64,000 bases of DNA, taken from NCBI RefSeq assembly GCF_003050965.1, contig NZ_QAOU01000002.1:124001-188000 (forward strand), read 5' to 3'. Below, in pieces: positions 8,075-16,927 of the stretch (its first letter is position 1; each line of letters begins with the position of its first letter). Origin of the DNA: Nitrosospira sp. Nsp2 (GTDB lineage: Bacteria > Pseudomonadota > Gammaproteobacteria > Burkholderiales > Nitrosomonadaceae). The translations under genes were made by a program, and so were the position numbers. The notes under the pieces were generated by a model that was not told the DNA's origin, ran no database searches, and saw nothing but the letters and a program-made list of their open reading frames with translations.

Positions 8075-9000
8075 CAATGGGTTTCCATAGTGAGTTGGCG
8101 GTTTGCCTTTTTGGCCGCCCGCCCGCGGGGGCCGTTGAAATATGCCTGCACCCAGGGATCCTCGATTGCCTCCACCGCGTCAAGCCTGTCGGCCGCCAGG
8201 ACGTGCTTGTCCGACAGCACAGCGACTCGGTCGCAGATGGTGTACAGGGTATCCAGGTCGTGCGTGACCAGAAAAACGGTGAAACCAAGCGCGTCGCGAA
8301 GCGTAAGGATGAGCTGGTCGAACTCGGCGGCGCCGATGGGGTCCAGCCCGGCCGTGGGTTCATCCAGAAACAGTATGTCAGGATCGAGAGCAAGCGCGCG
8401 GGCCAGCGCGGCCCGTTTCACCATCCCCCCCGACAGGGCCGCCGGATATTTTTGTCCCGCGTCGGCGGGCAGGCCGGCAAGCGCCAGCTTCACTTGCGCC
8501 AGGTTTTCCGCCTCCGGCCGGTGGAGCCGCGCATTTTCGATCAGGGGGAGGGCAACATTCTCGATCACCGTCAACGATGAAAAAAGCGCTCCACCCTGGA
8601 ACAGCACGCCAAAGCGTCGTTCCAGGGTGGAGCGGCGTTCAGGCGGCAGGCTCGAAACGTCCTGTCCAAGCACGCGCACGCGGCCTGAGGCAGGAGTTTG
8701 CAATCCGACAATCGAGCGCAGCAGCACCGATTTTCCTGATCCGGAACCGCCGATGACACCCAGGATCTCGCCGCGGTAGACATCCAGATTCAGCTTATGA
8801 TGCACCACCTGCTTGCCAAAGCGGTTTGTCAGATCACTGACCTCGATGACCGTTTCCTGCCCTTGAGCTTGGTCCCCTGGCGCCTCGCCTGTAGATGCGG
8901 CGCGCCCGGGCTCCCTGCTTTTGGCGACCATGTGCCCGGCCGCAGTTCTTGCCGACTCGCTCGCCACCTCGTCCGAGGTCCCTGCCTGCCTATCTACCAT
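8074..9000 (-). CDS. MlaF-like ABC transporter ATP-binding protein
   Basis: A 308-residue ATPase. It has the Walker A GGSGSGKS, the Q-loop LFQGGALFSSLTV, the signature LSGGMVKRAALARALA, the Walker B ILFLDEPTAGLDP and the switch His in LVTHD. The first 45 or so residues form a low-complexity extension rich in Ala and Gly before the conserved EVSDLTNRFG strand. The start at 9000 overlaps the end of the permease gene (stop at 8994); the frame stays open further upstream, but that part lies inside the permease gene. It energises lipid transport by the permease and MCE protein encoded alongside. Confidence 0.93.
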   Translation of the reverse strand: MVDRQAGTSDEVASESARTAAGHMVAKSREPGRAASTGEAPGDQAQGQETVIEVSDLTNRFGKQVVHHKLNLDVYRGEILGVIGGSGSGKSVLLRSIVGLQTPASGRVRVLGQDVSSLPPERRSTLERRFGVLFQGGALFSSLTVIENVALPLIENARLHRPEAENLAQVKLALAGLPADAGQKYPAALSGGMVKRAALARALALDPDILFLDEPTAGLDPIGAAEFDQLILTLRDALGFTVFLVTHDLDTLYTICDRVAVLSDKHVLAADRLDAVEAIEDPWVQAYFNGPRGRAAKKANRQLTMETH

Positions 9001-10160
9001 TCCATTTCCATGAAAAATAGCGCCGCGACCGAATCGAGAAGAATGACGACGAAAATCGAATGCACGACGCTGGCAGTCGTGTGCTGTCCCACGGATAACG
9101 CGCTGCCGCTTACTTTCATGCCCTCCAGGCAACCGATCACCGCGATGACGAAGGCAAACACCGGGGCCTTGGACATCCCCACCAGAAAATGCCTCAGCTC
9201 TATTTGATCATGAAAAATATTGAGAAACATCACAAAAGATATATTGAGATGCAATGCGCACACCACTGCCCCTCCCAGTATCCCAGCAATCATCGCCAGG
9301 AAGGTGAGAATCGGCAGGGATACGAGCAGTGCCAGTACACGGGGGAGCACGAGCAGGTTGACCGGACTCAGCCCAAGCACCCGCGTGGCGTCGATCTCTT
9401 CGTTGACTTTCATCGACCCGAGTTCCGCCGTAAACGTGCTCGCGGTACGCCCGGCCATGAGAATGGCCGTGAGCAGCACGGCAAGTTCGCGCAGGAAAGC
9501 GAAAGTGACGAGGTTGACGGTATAAATGGTAGCGCCGAATTCAGCCAGCACGGTGGCGCCCAGGAAAGCAACCACCGCACCTACCAGGAAATTGAGCAGG
9601 CAAATGATCGGTACGGCATTGAGCCCGGTCGTCTCTATTTGCGCAACCACGGAGGTAACGCGCCAGCGCCGGGGCCGGAGCAGGCCATGGGCCAGCGCTT
9701 CAAGGGTGAAACCCATGAATCCGAGCAGGGCGCGAATTTCCCGCCAGAAGGTTTCCATCGCAAGTCCAGCCCGGCCCAGCATTTCGATGAGCGCCCCTCG
9801 GGGGCGCTTGCGCGCCGGTTGTCCGGCTGCTTCCATCGCGCTGGCGACGGTTTGCAGCAACGCACCGCGTTCGGCGCTCAGCCCGGACTCCGGCCCGCAG
9901 AGTTTTCCGGCGAGCTCGCCGCCGAGCAATTCATATAGCCGTGAAGCGCCGGCCGTATCGAGCGCTTCCAGACCGGTCAGGTCAACGTTGCCCGCGTCAT
10001 ACTGGGCCGCGCTCAGGTCGCCAGCCTCGGCGCGCAGGCGGGCGATCTGCTCGCCCAGTGCGACATACTTGTCGAGCGTCCAGTCTCCGCGAACGATCAG
10101 GGTAGGCCGCCCGCCGGACTCGTCCCATGCCAGAAGCTCTGAGTCAGCCGTGGTTGTCAC
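8994..10160 (-). CDS. MlaE-family permease with N-terminal STAS-like domain
   Basis: A 388-residue inner-membrane protein. Residues 1-115 form a soluble STAS-like domain (LIVRGDWTLDKYVALGEQI, then NVDLTGLEALDTAGASRLYELL), seen in many MlaE proteins outside E. coli. The permease part from about 135 has five or so membrane helices and the family motifs IETTGLNAVPI, FGATIYTVNLVTFAFLRELAVLLTAILMAGRTAS and FTAELGSMKVNEEIDA. The start is a GTG with AGGGG upstream. It is the first gene of the four-gene operon running to 6444. Confidence 0.93.
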   Translation of the reverse strand: MTTTADSELLAWDESGGRPTLIVRGDWTLDKYVALGEQIARLRAEAGDLSAAQYDAGNVDLTGLEALDTAGASRLYELLGGELAGKLCGPESGLSAERGALLQTVASAMEAAGQPARKRPRGALIEMLGRAGLAMETFWREIRALLGFMGFTLEALAHGLLRPRRWRVTSVVAQIETTGLNAVPIICLLNFLVGAVVAFLGATVLAEFGATIYTVNLVTFAFLRELAVLLTAILMAGRTASTFTAELGSMKVNEEIDATRVLGLSPVNLLVLPRVLALLVSLPILTFLAMIAGILGGAVVCALHLNISFVMFLNIFHDQIELRHFLVGMSKAPVFAFVIAVIGCLEGMKVSGSALSVGQHTTASVVHSIFVVILLDSVAALFFMEMEW

Positions 10161-10602
10161 AGACCCCTATCTCCATAACTTTAGACGTCCAAAGCAGATC
10201 TTGTTGTTTCAATTTGGTTTATAGCACCCGGCGGAGTTCAACGGCGAACTATTCATTGAGCGGTGACCTTCAGGCGTTCGAAAGGCCGCTGATGGACGAG
10301 ATACCTGAAGGGGCGTGTGACGTCAAGAACTTGCCCGAGACTACCGTAATAATAAGGGAACGATGTTTTTACAAACGGACAAAATGACGAGCTTGGGGAA
10401 CGAGATACCAACGGCATTGTCACAATCCAGACTCCACGCCGGAACCGCGCCCGCTGCCGTGCCGGTGGGAACAGGGGCGCGTTGCGACGAGCCTGAGCGC
10501 CGGGTGGGCCCGCTGCTGCGGGAAACCCCGACTGGTTCAGGGAATATTCTTGGCGAAGGCGAGATTCAGGTAAAATATCCCTTTTCACCCGATGGACACT
10601 TC
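10161..10602. other. Divergent intergenic region between transporter operon and dapA
   Basis: About 440 bases must hold the promoters of both the minus-strand lipid-transport operon and plus-strand dapA. The dapA frame stays open upstream of its start, but the extra N-terminal sequence is Ala/Pro/Arg-rich and unlike the family. No RNA gene or clear operator was recognised. Confidence 0.6.
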
Positions 10603-11511
10603 ATGAATAGTGTTGCAATAAAAGGCAGCCTTGTCGCCATCGTCACGCCCATGCATGAAAATGGGGAACTGGATCTGGAGCGTTTCAGCGCCCTGATCGA
10701 CTATCACGTGGCGGAGGGAACCGACGGCATCGTAGTGGTCGGTACGACCGGCGAGTCCCCTACAGTGGATTTCGAGGAGCATCATCTGCTGATCAGGACG
10801 GCGGTGGAGCGAGCCGCCGGGCGCGTCCCGGTCATCGCCGGGACGGGTGCGAATTCCACCCGGGAGGCGATCGATCTCTCCATTTTTGCCAAGGATGCCG
10901 GCGCGGACGCGAGCCTGTCGGTGGTTCCCTATTACAACAAGCCAACCCAGGAAGGGTTGTACCGGCATTTCCGCGCGGTGGCCGAAGCAGTGGAGATTCC
11001 GCAGATTTTGTACAACGTGCCGGGCAGGACTGTGGCTGACCTGGCCAATGAAACGGTGCTGCGGCTGGCGGAGATCCCTAATATCGTCGGCATCAAGGAT
11101 GCAACCGGGGACATGGGGCGCGGTTTCGAACTGCTGAGCAGCGTGCCGCAGGACTTTGCCGTTTTTAGCGGTGATGATGCGAGCGGCCTGGCGCTGCTGT
11201 TGCTGGGCTGTCACGGCGTGATATCGGTCACTGCCAATGTCGCGCCGAGACTGATGCACGAGATGTGCGTAGCGGCGTTCACGGGGGATTTTGCGGCAGC
11301 CCGGACCACGAACGGGAAATTGCTGAGCCTGCATGCGGATTTATTCATCGAGGCGAATCCCATTCCGGTAAAGTGGGCCGTGGCGCAAATGGGTTTGATC
11401 GGGCCCGGCTTGCGCCTGCCTCTGACGCAGCTATCGGATAAGCACCATCAGGCAGTAATGGAAGCGATGCGCGACGCGGGGACAAAACATATTAACGGCT
11501 GGCCAATCTAG
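10603..11511 (+). CDS. dapA: 4-hydroxy-tetrahydrodipicolinate synthase
   Basis: A 302-residue TIM-barrel enzyme that condenses pyruvate with aspartate semialdehyde, the first committed step of the diaminopimelate/lysine pathway in the cytoplasm. All catalytic residues are visible: Lys165 in VGIKDATGD forms the Schiff base, Tyr137 in ILYNVPGRT, Thr48-Thr49 in VVVGTTGES and Tyr111 in [10 protein letters not shown] chose the ATG at 10603 because the protein then starts with the family's [10 protein letters not shown] strand at residue 8; the longer frame adds an unrelated 80-residue N-terminus. bamC follows 14 bases after the stop, an arrangement common in proteobacteria (bamC was once called dapX). 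Confidence 0.97.
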   Translation: MNSVAIKGSLVAIVTPMHENGELDLERFSALIDYHVAEGTDGIVVVGTTGESPTVDFEEHHLLIRTAVERAAGRVPVIAGTGANSTREAIDLSIFAKDAGADASLSVVPYYNKPTQEGLYRHFRAVAEAVEIPQILYNVPGRTVADLANETVLRLAEIPNIVGIKDATGDMGRGFELLSSVPQDFAVFSGDDASGLALLLLGCHGVISVTANVAPRLMHEMCVAAFTGDFAAARTTNGKLLSLHADLFIEANPIPVKWAVAQMGLIGPGLRLPLTQLSDKHHQAVMEAMRDAGTKHINGWPI

Positions 11512-11525
11512 AAATTCAACGACGA

Positions 11526-12662
11526 ATGACGAAGGGTAAAACGTTGCACATGAGATTGCGTATAGCGGCTGCATTATGCTTGACGGTGGTGATGGCGACG
11601 GGGTGCAACCTGTTGCCGGAAGGTAAAAAGATCAGTTATAAATCGGCGGGCAAGCTGCCTCCACTGGAAATGCCGCCTGATCTGACGGCCCCCGGCTCGG
11701 ACGAACGTTATACCGTCCCGGACATCAGCCCGACCGGAAGCGCAACTTTTTCCGCCTACAATGCGGAGCGCAACAAGACACCGAACCCCTCCGGGGCAGC
11801 CATTCTGCCCTCGCTGGAGGAGGGCGGGGTGCGCATGGAACGCGCGGGCACGCAGCGCTGGCTGGTGGTGAGGGGCGAACCCGACGAGATTTGGCCGGTG
11901 GTGAAGGAATTCTGGCACGAACTCGGTTTCCTCGTCAAAGTGGAGCTGCCCGAAGCCGGCGTGATGGAGACGGACTGGGCGGAAAACCGCGCGAAAATTC
12001 CCGAGGACATCATCCGCAATACTCTTGGGAAACTACTCGATTCCATGTATTCAACCTCCGAGCGCGACAAGTTCCGCACGCGGATGGAGCGCGGAGAGGG
12101 CGGCACGACGGAGATCTACATCAGTCACCGCGGAATGTATGAAGTGATGCAGGGCGATGTGCGCACCGTCTGGCAGCCTCGCCCGGCCGACCCCGATCTC
12201 GAAGCAGAAATGCTTTCAAGGCTGATGATGCGTTTCGGGGTGGGGGAAGAGCGCGCCAGGTCAGCGGTGACCAGCACAGGCGCGCCCCAGGAGCGCGCCC
12301 GGCTCAAGGAGAAAGGGGGCGTGCTGACAGTGAACGAAGCATTCGACCGTTCGTGGCGCCGGGTCGGGCTCGCGCTTGACCGGGTCGGCTTCACGGTGGA
12401 AGACCGCAACCGCTCGCAGGGCATCTACTACGTGCGCTATATCGACCCGGATGTGGACAGTGGCGCGGCGGGAGCAGGTTTCTTTTCCAAGCTTGCTTTC
12501 TGGCGCGACGAAACCGCTACCGAAACGGCAGGCCAGTATCGCATACTGCTGAGCGAAGCCGGGGACAGCACGGAAGTCAAGGTGCTGAACAAGGAGGGCG
12601 CGACCGAGACGTCGAGCAATGCCAGCCGGATATTGAAGCTGCTGTATGAGCAGCTGAAGTAA
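11526..12662 (+). CDS. bamC: Outer membrane protein assembly factor BamC
   Basis: A 378-residue lipoprotein. The signal peptide ends in ATGC (Cys27), followed by the conserved flexible segment YKSAGKLPPLEMPPDLTAP that in E. coli runs along BamD, and two helix-grip domains (about 100-220 and 275-375; note LVVRGEPDEIWPVVKEFWHELGF and FDRSWRRVGLALDRVGF). BamC is an accessory subunit of the BAM complex that folds outer-membrane proteins. The start may be this ATG or the ATG eight codons on at 11550; neither has a strong ribosome site. It is in operon with dapA. Confidence 0.93.
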   Translation: MTKGKTLHMRLRIAAALCLTVVMATGCNLLPEGKKISYKSAGKLPPLEMPPDLTAPGSDERYTVPDISPTGSATFSAYNAERNKTPNPSGAAILPSLEEGGVRMERAGTQRWLVVRGEPDEIWPVVKEFWHELGFLVKVELPEAGVMETDWAENRAKIPEDIIRNTLGKLLDSMYSTSERDKFRTRMERGEGGTTEIYISHRGMYEVMQGDVRTVWQPRPADPDLEAEMLSRLMMRFGVGEERARSAVTSTGAPQERARLKEKGGVLTVNEAFDRSWRRVGLALDRVGFTVEDRNRSQGIYYVRYIDPDVDSGAAGAGFFSKLAFWRDETATETAGQYRILLSEAGDSTEVKVLNKEGATETSSNASRILKLLYEQLK

Positions 12663-12744
12663 CCACGGAAGGGCAACCGTTTCAGGGCTCCGCGTTCTGC
12701 ATTCACGGGACGGACAGGACGTGCAGGATGGAGGTGCATCAGCC

Positions 12745-13692
12745 ATGAGCGATACTCTCGCGAATTTGCGCCGAAAAATTGACCGGGCCAGAGATCTGGG
12801 TTCGGTGGTGAGTACAATGAAGGCGCTGGCCACGGCGAACCTGGTTCAATACGAAAAATCCGCGCGTTCGCTGGACGACTACTACCGCGTGGTGCAGCTT
12901 GGCTTGAGCGTTTGCTTTCGCGGTAGGACACCGCCGGCAACGATGGCGGCACCGAGAGCAAAGGAGGACGCCGGAGTAACCGGCGCGATCGTATTCGGTT
13001 CGGACCAGGGACTGGTCGGGCAATTCAACGATGTCGTTGCGGATTATGCCCGCGACACGCTGGCGTCCCTGTCCGGTAGAAAGAAAATCTGGGCCATAGG
13101 CGAGCGCGTGCACGACCGTCTTGGCGATATGCAACTGCCCCTGAACGGGCGTTTTGACGTTCCACTGTCGATCAAGGGCATAACGCCGCTGGTCGGTGAA
13201 CTTCTGTTACGGATCATGGTGCCGGGCACGCTGGAGAGCGTGGCGCAGCATAAGAATGGCCCCGAAAATAGACTGGAGCGGCTTTATCTCTTTTACAATC
13301 GCTCCGGCCCGGGTATGGTATATGAACCCGTCGCCGAGCGCCTGTTACCACTGGATGAAACGTGGCGTCGCTCACTGGCTGAACTTCCCTGGCCATCGAA
13401 GAATCTTCCCGAGGTTGCAGGGGATGTTGCCTCTACGCTCCAGGCGCTGGTCCGCGAGTATCTGTTCGTATCGCTTTTCCGCGCCTGTGCCGGATCGATG
13501 GCGAGCGAGAACGCAAGCCGGCTGACTGCGATGGAGCGCGCCGAGCGCAACATTGATGAGCTGCTTGAAGATCTTCAGAAAACGTTTTATCGGCAGCGGC
13601 AAAGCAAGATCGACGAGGAATTATTCGACGTTATCGCGGGGGTGGAGGCGCTCACGGGAGAGCAAGCTGGAAAGCGGCGCGAGTATCGGTAA
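12745..13692 (+). CDS. F1 ATP synthase gamma subunit of the alternate (N-ATPase) type, orphan
   Basis: A 315-residue protein opening MSDTLANLRRKIDRARDLGS and continuing VVSTMKALATANLVQYEKS, the coiled-coil start of gamma subunits, with the central Rossmann-like part (GAIVFGSDQGLVGQFN) and the C-terminal helix MASENASRLTAMERAERNID. Wording of the N-terminus and the YYRVVQLGLSVC segment match the alternate F1F0 (N-ATPase) gamma group rather than housekeeping AtpG. The ATG at 12745 has GGAGGT upstream; a GTG eight codons earlier is less likely. In N-ATPase operons gamma is the last gene, but here no other ATPase subunit is within the window: upstream is bamC. A solitary gamma could be a leftover of a lost operon. 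Confidence 0.85.
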   Translation: MSDTLANLRRKIDRARDLGSVVSTMKALATANLVQYEKSARSLDDYYRVVQLGLSVCFRGRTPPATMAAPRAKEDAGVTGAIVFGSDQGLVGQFNDVVADYARDTLASLSGRKKIWAIGERVHDRLGDMQLPLNGRFDVPLSIKGITPLVGELLLRIMVPGTLESVAQHKNGPENRLERLYLFYNRSGPGMVYEPVAERLLPLDETWRRSLAELPWPSKNLPEVAGDVASTLQALVREYLFVSLFRACAGSMASENASRLTAMERAERNIDELLEDLQKTFYRQRQSKIDEELFDVIAGVEALTGEQAGKRREYR

Positions 13693-14104
13693 TCGCGCGC
13701 GGAGCGAACGAAGGAGCGAAGGAAGGCACGATTTGTAATGGGGTCATGAAGATCTGATTGGAAAAGGTGTACTTTGGTCCAATTGGAAAGGCACGAAAAG
13801 TGGGTAAGATGAAGACTCGGGAGTGACCCAATGACTCCCCAACGTAGCGGGTGCCTGTAGCCCGGCGGCAGCGATCCTGCGCCGGGCTTTTTCTTGGGCA
13901 TCGGTCTCCTGAAGCACCCCATCCGACGTATACGACGTATATTTTGCCAGTTCCCGGCCGGTAACGATTGACGAGGAAAGCGCAAATGCGTCGGCCAGGG
14001 GGACGGGTGAATAGCAGAAGAAGCCATGCTAGCCCGGGTTTTCCTGTAAAGTTTCAAGCTGCGTTGTTCAGCTAACCCGGCCGCGGTCTCCCGCCCTCCA
14101 ATTC
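13693..14104. other. Intergenic region with a terminator
   Basis: About 410 bases without a supported gene between the gamma subunit and the anion transporter. It holds the terminator at 13859-13894 and a weaker hairpin before it (GGGAGT at about 13819 with ACTCCC at about 13834). Confidence 0.6.
13859..13894 (+). terminator. Rho-independent terminator, plus strand
   Basis: AGCCCGGCG (13859-13867) pairs with CGCCGGGCT (13880-13888), followed by TTTTTCTT. It would end transcription from the dapA-bamC-gamma direction. The loop and stem resemble the hairpin at 18369-18397. Confidence 0.8.
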
Positions 14105-15487
14105 ATGCGCATCATAGCCATTCGCCGGTGGGCGCTTATTGCCGGCCCGCTTTTAGCGGCGAGCGTCGCCCTGGCAATGAGCTTTTCCGGTTGGGGAGCA
14201 GAAGCCTGTTGGACTGGCGCGGTTGCAGTTTTGTGCGTGGTATGGTGGATATTCGAACCCATACCCATTCCGGCCACCTCGATCATTCCATTGGCGGTTT
14301 TCCCGCTTGCCGGTGTCCTGCCCCAGGAAAAGATATCCGCCGCTTACGGCAACGAACTGATTCTGCTTCTGCTGGGGGGATTCATTATCTCTACCGCGAT
14401 GGAACGCTCCGGCGCGCACCATCGCATTGCGTTGGGCATGGTGAACCTGGTGGGCGGCCACAGCAGCCGCCGCATCGTATTCGGTTTCATGATCGCCAGT
14501 GCTGCCTTGAGCATGTGGATATCCAACACGGCGACCGCGTTGATGATGCTGCCCATAGCACTCGCGGTGATTGCGCAGAGCCCGGACAGCAAACTGGCGG
14601 CGCCGTTGTTATTGTGTATCGCCTATGGATCGAGCATAGGCGGTCTGGGCACGCCGATCGGGACGCCGCCCAATCTCATCTTCATGCAACAGTATGCCCT
14701 GTTCACAGGTTCCGCAATCAGCTTCACCGAATGGATGAGCTGGGGTCTGCCAGTCGTGCTGCTGTTCGTGCCACTGGCAGGGCTATGGCTGACGCGTAAC
14801 CTGGATTATAAGGGCCAACTGGTTATTCCCCCTTGCGGGGCGTGGCGCCCGGAGGAGCGGCGGGTATTGATTGTGTTCGGGATTACCATACTCGCCTGGG
14901 TGACGCGGCTTGAACCCTTTGGCGGCTGGAGCGGCTGGTTCAATCTCAAGGGCGCCAGTGACGCGATCGTCGCCCTGTCCGCGGTGGTAGTGATGTTTCT
15001 GGTTCCCGACGGGCGCGGTGGAAAGTTGCTCGACTGGAAGACGGCGGAACGGGTGCCGTGGGGAATTCTCATTCTTTTTGCGGCAGGAATTGCCATCGCC
15101 CAGGCGTTCGTCGAGTCAGGGCTGTCGAACTCCGTCGGCGCTCACCTGTCGGGTCTGGCGGGCCTGCATCCGTTGATCGTTATCGTGAGCATTTCGCTGA
15201 TGGTCACTTTCCTGACCGAAACCACCAGCAATACCGCGACCACAGTCCTGCTGATGCCGATTCTCGCGCCCGCAGGTCTTGCAGCGGGCATCGACCCCCG
15301 GTTATTGATGATACCGGCTGCAATGAGCGCAAGTTGCGCTTTCATGCTGCCGGTTGCGACGGCGCCCAATGCCGTCGTGTTCAGTACCGGAAAAGTACCC
15401 ATTTCCACCATGGCGCGCGAAGGGCTGGCGCTTAATTTCATCGGGGCCGCGGTTATCACGCTTGTTTGCTATTTTCTCGTGGCGTAG
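14105..15487 (+). CDS. DASS (SLC13) family anion:sodium symporter
   Basis: A 460-residue inner-membrane protein with about 11-12 hydrophobic segments. It carries both Ser-Asn-Thr motifs of the divalent anion:sodium symporter family: WISNTATALMMLP near residue 140 and TETTSNTATTVLLMP near 375, which shape the sodium and substrate sites. The GTPIGTPPNLIF stretch and the WWIFEPIPIPATSIIPLAVFP opening are also typical. Likely substrates are dicarboxylates, sulfate or similar anions; the sequence alone does not decide. It appears monocistronic, with the terminator at 13859 separating it from upstream genes. Confidence 0.93.
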   Translation: MRIIAIRRWALIAGPLLAASVALAMSFSGWGAEACWTGAVAVLCVVWWIFEPIPIPATSIIPLAVFPLAGVLPQEKISAAYGNELILLLLGGFIISTAMERSGAHHRIALGMVNLVGGHSSRRIVFGFMIASAALSMWISNTATALMMLPIALAVIAQSPDSKLAAPLLLCIAYGSSIGGLGTPIGTPPNLIFMQQYALFTGSAISFTEWMSWGLPVVLLFVPLAGLWLTRNLDYKGQLVIPPCGAWRPEERRVLIVFGITILAWVTRLEPFGGWSGWFNLKGASDAIVALSAVVVMFLVPDGRGGKLLDWKTAERVPWGILILFAAGIAIAQAFVESGLSNSVGAHLSGLAGLHPLIVIVSISLMVTFLTETTSNTATTVLLMPILAPAGLAAGIDPRLLMIPAAMSASCAFMLPVATAPNAVVFSTGKVPISTMAREGLALNFIGAAVITLVCYFLVA

Positions 15488-15680
15488 CGTCTTCCCGGAA
15501 AGCGCGGCGATGAAAAGACAGGACTGCGGGTCAGCGCGTCCGGGATTTGCGGCAGGGAATAAAGATGTGGAAAGAGGGTTGAAAGGGTGTTGACGGGGTG
15601 TTGAAAGCCCGAAGGGGAACCTGACATGCCTTGTCAGTTCCACCCCGGTAATACCGCCAGTGCGGCGTATTCGTTGCGCG

Positions 15681-16109
15681 CTACTCCGCCAGCCTCGCAT
15701 CCATCGTGATTTTGGCCTTCAGAAGCTTGGATACTGGGCAGCCCTCTTTCGCCCTGTTCGCGACTTCCTGGAATCTTTCCTCGCTCGCGACCCGTATTTT
15801 TGCGACTACGCGCAGATGGCTGGCCGTTATCTCGAAGCCCTCGCCAATTTTCTCAAGCGTGACCTCGGCGTGGGTTTCGATCCGGTCCGGCGTGAGGCCG
15901 GCCTGGCCCAGCATCATGGAAAGGGCCATGGAAAAGCAGGCGGCATGCGCAGCCGCAATCAGCTCCTCCGGGTTGGTGCCTTTGCCATCTTCGAAGCGTG
16001 ACTTGAACCCGTACGGTGCCTCTTTGAGCACCCCCGTCTCGGTGGAAATCGTGCCTTCACCTTCCTTGATGCTGCCCTTCCAGATTGCCCATGCCTTTTT
16101 GACTGTCAT
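15681..16109 (-). CDS. OsmC family peroxiredoxin-like protein
   Basis: A 142-residue soluble protein with the two conserved redox cysteines of the OsmC/Ohr superfamily: Cys58 in AAHAACFSMALS and Cys124 in AKEGCPVSKLL. The motif GTNPEELIAAAHAACF marks the OsmC branch (lipoyl-linked reduction of organic hydroperoxides) rather than Ohr. I chose the ATG at 16109 (MTVKKAW), which has AAGGA upstream and matches the family start; the frame extends 15 codons further. It stands alone between the DASS transporter (convergent) and a BssS-like gene. Confidence 0.93.
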   Translation of the reverse strand: MTVKKAWAIWKGSIKEGEGTISTETGVLKEAPYGFKSRFEDGKGTNPEELIAAAHAACFSMALSMMLGQAGLTPDRIETHAEVTLEKIGEGFEITASHLRVVAKIRVASEERFQEVANRAKEGCPVSKLLKAKITMDARLAE

Positions 16110-16394
16110 GATTTTTCCTTGAGTAGATGAGAGTGAGCGCGGGGAATGCTGCAAGACTACGGATTTGACACCCGCATGTCTGTGCGCTTCCGAACGCAGG
16201 CACGACGCCGCACGGGGCGAGGCCTGCCGGTCAAGCCGGTTGGGCGGGTTTCGGTGTCGCGTCCGAAACCGAACGCTGCGGCCCGGCGATTACATGTCCG
16301 TCCGCTGTTTTCGCGAGAGGTGCGGCCCGGCTCAAGTTGCTATGCGCTAGCTAACCCGCTTGGCTGGTGGCAAATCATCGGAACGGGCCGACTT

Positions 16395-16661
16395 TCAATA
16401 GATGGACAAGCTGCTGGGTGAAGCCGGTGACGATGCAGACTCGTGCGCGTGGTTGTCCATGTGTTCCAGGGCCCTGGACAGCGCATCCCTGAGCTCGCGC
16501 GCCTGCTCGGCCTGCATGACATACGGCCTGCCGGGGTCAGCCTCGGCAAGGTTCTGCTGTCCGTGCGACAAAAACGGAAAGCGGACAGAAAGCAGGCCAT
16601 CAACCGGCTCGGATTTTATTTCCCATCCAGTTATGGGAAATTGAAAAAGATTGTTTTCCAT
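16395..16661 (-). CDS. BssS-like small protein
   Basis: An 88-residue protein beginning MENNLFQFPITGWEIKSEPVD. The P-x-x-GW-x-I start, the SVRFPFLSHGQQ strand, the phrase PYVMQAEQARELRDALSRALEHM and a length near 85 agree with the BssS family, known in E. coli as a biofilm and indole-signalling regulator. This is a recalled similarity, and family function is poorly defined. AGGAG lies five bases before the ATG at 16661; a longer frame upstream (13 codons) lacks support. The Ser-rich C-terminus is not part of the conserved region. Confidence 0.65.
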   Translation of the reverse strand: MENNLFQFPITGWEIKSEPVDGLLSVRFPFLSHGQQNLAEADPGRPYVMQAEQARELRDALSRALEHMDNHAHESASSPASPSSLSIY

Positions 16662-16927
16662 AACAACTCCTGATTCCAAAAATTGCAAAAAAAGCCGCAA
16701 AAATAGTTTACCAAAGGAGGATGTTCAAACTTCGTTAGATACCGCACATATGGCCGCGCCAAGCAGGTTTTTTTAATCAAAAAAACCGTGTCTCGCAGGA
16801 TCGGCGGTCGAAAGCGATTTTTTCGGGCGACGGGTGCAGGCTATGGTTTCAAGCCTAGTGAGTTTCCCGCTGGCGCGATTGTAATAAAAAAGGATGAGGC
16901 GCGGCGGTCAGCAACTCAAGCCGAGGG

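Noticed and set aside
8059-8779. Plus-strand frames across the ABC transporter genes
   Set aside because: They mirror the codon bias of the real genes on the other strand and lack conserved motifs.
10363-10602. N-terminal extension of the dapA frame
   Set aside because: The extra 80 residues are Ala/Pro/Arg-rich and absent from the enzyme family.
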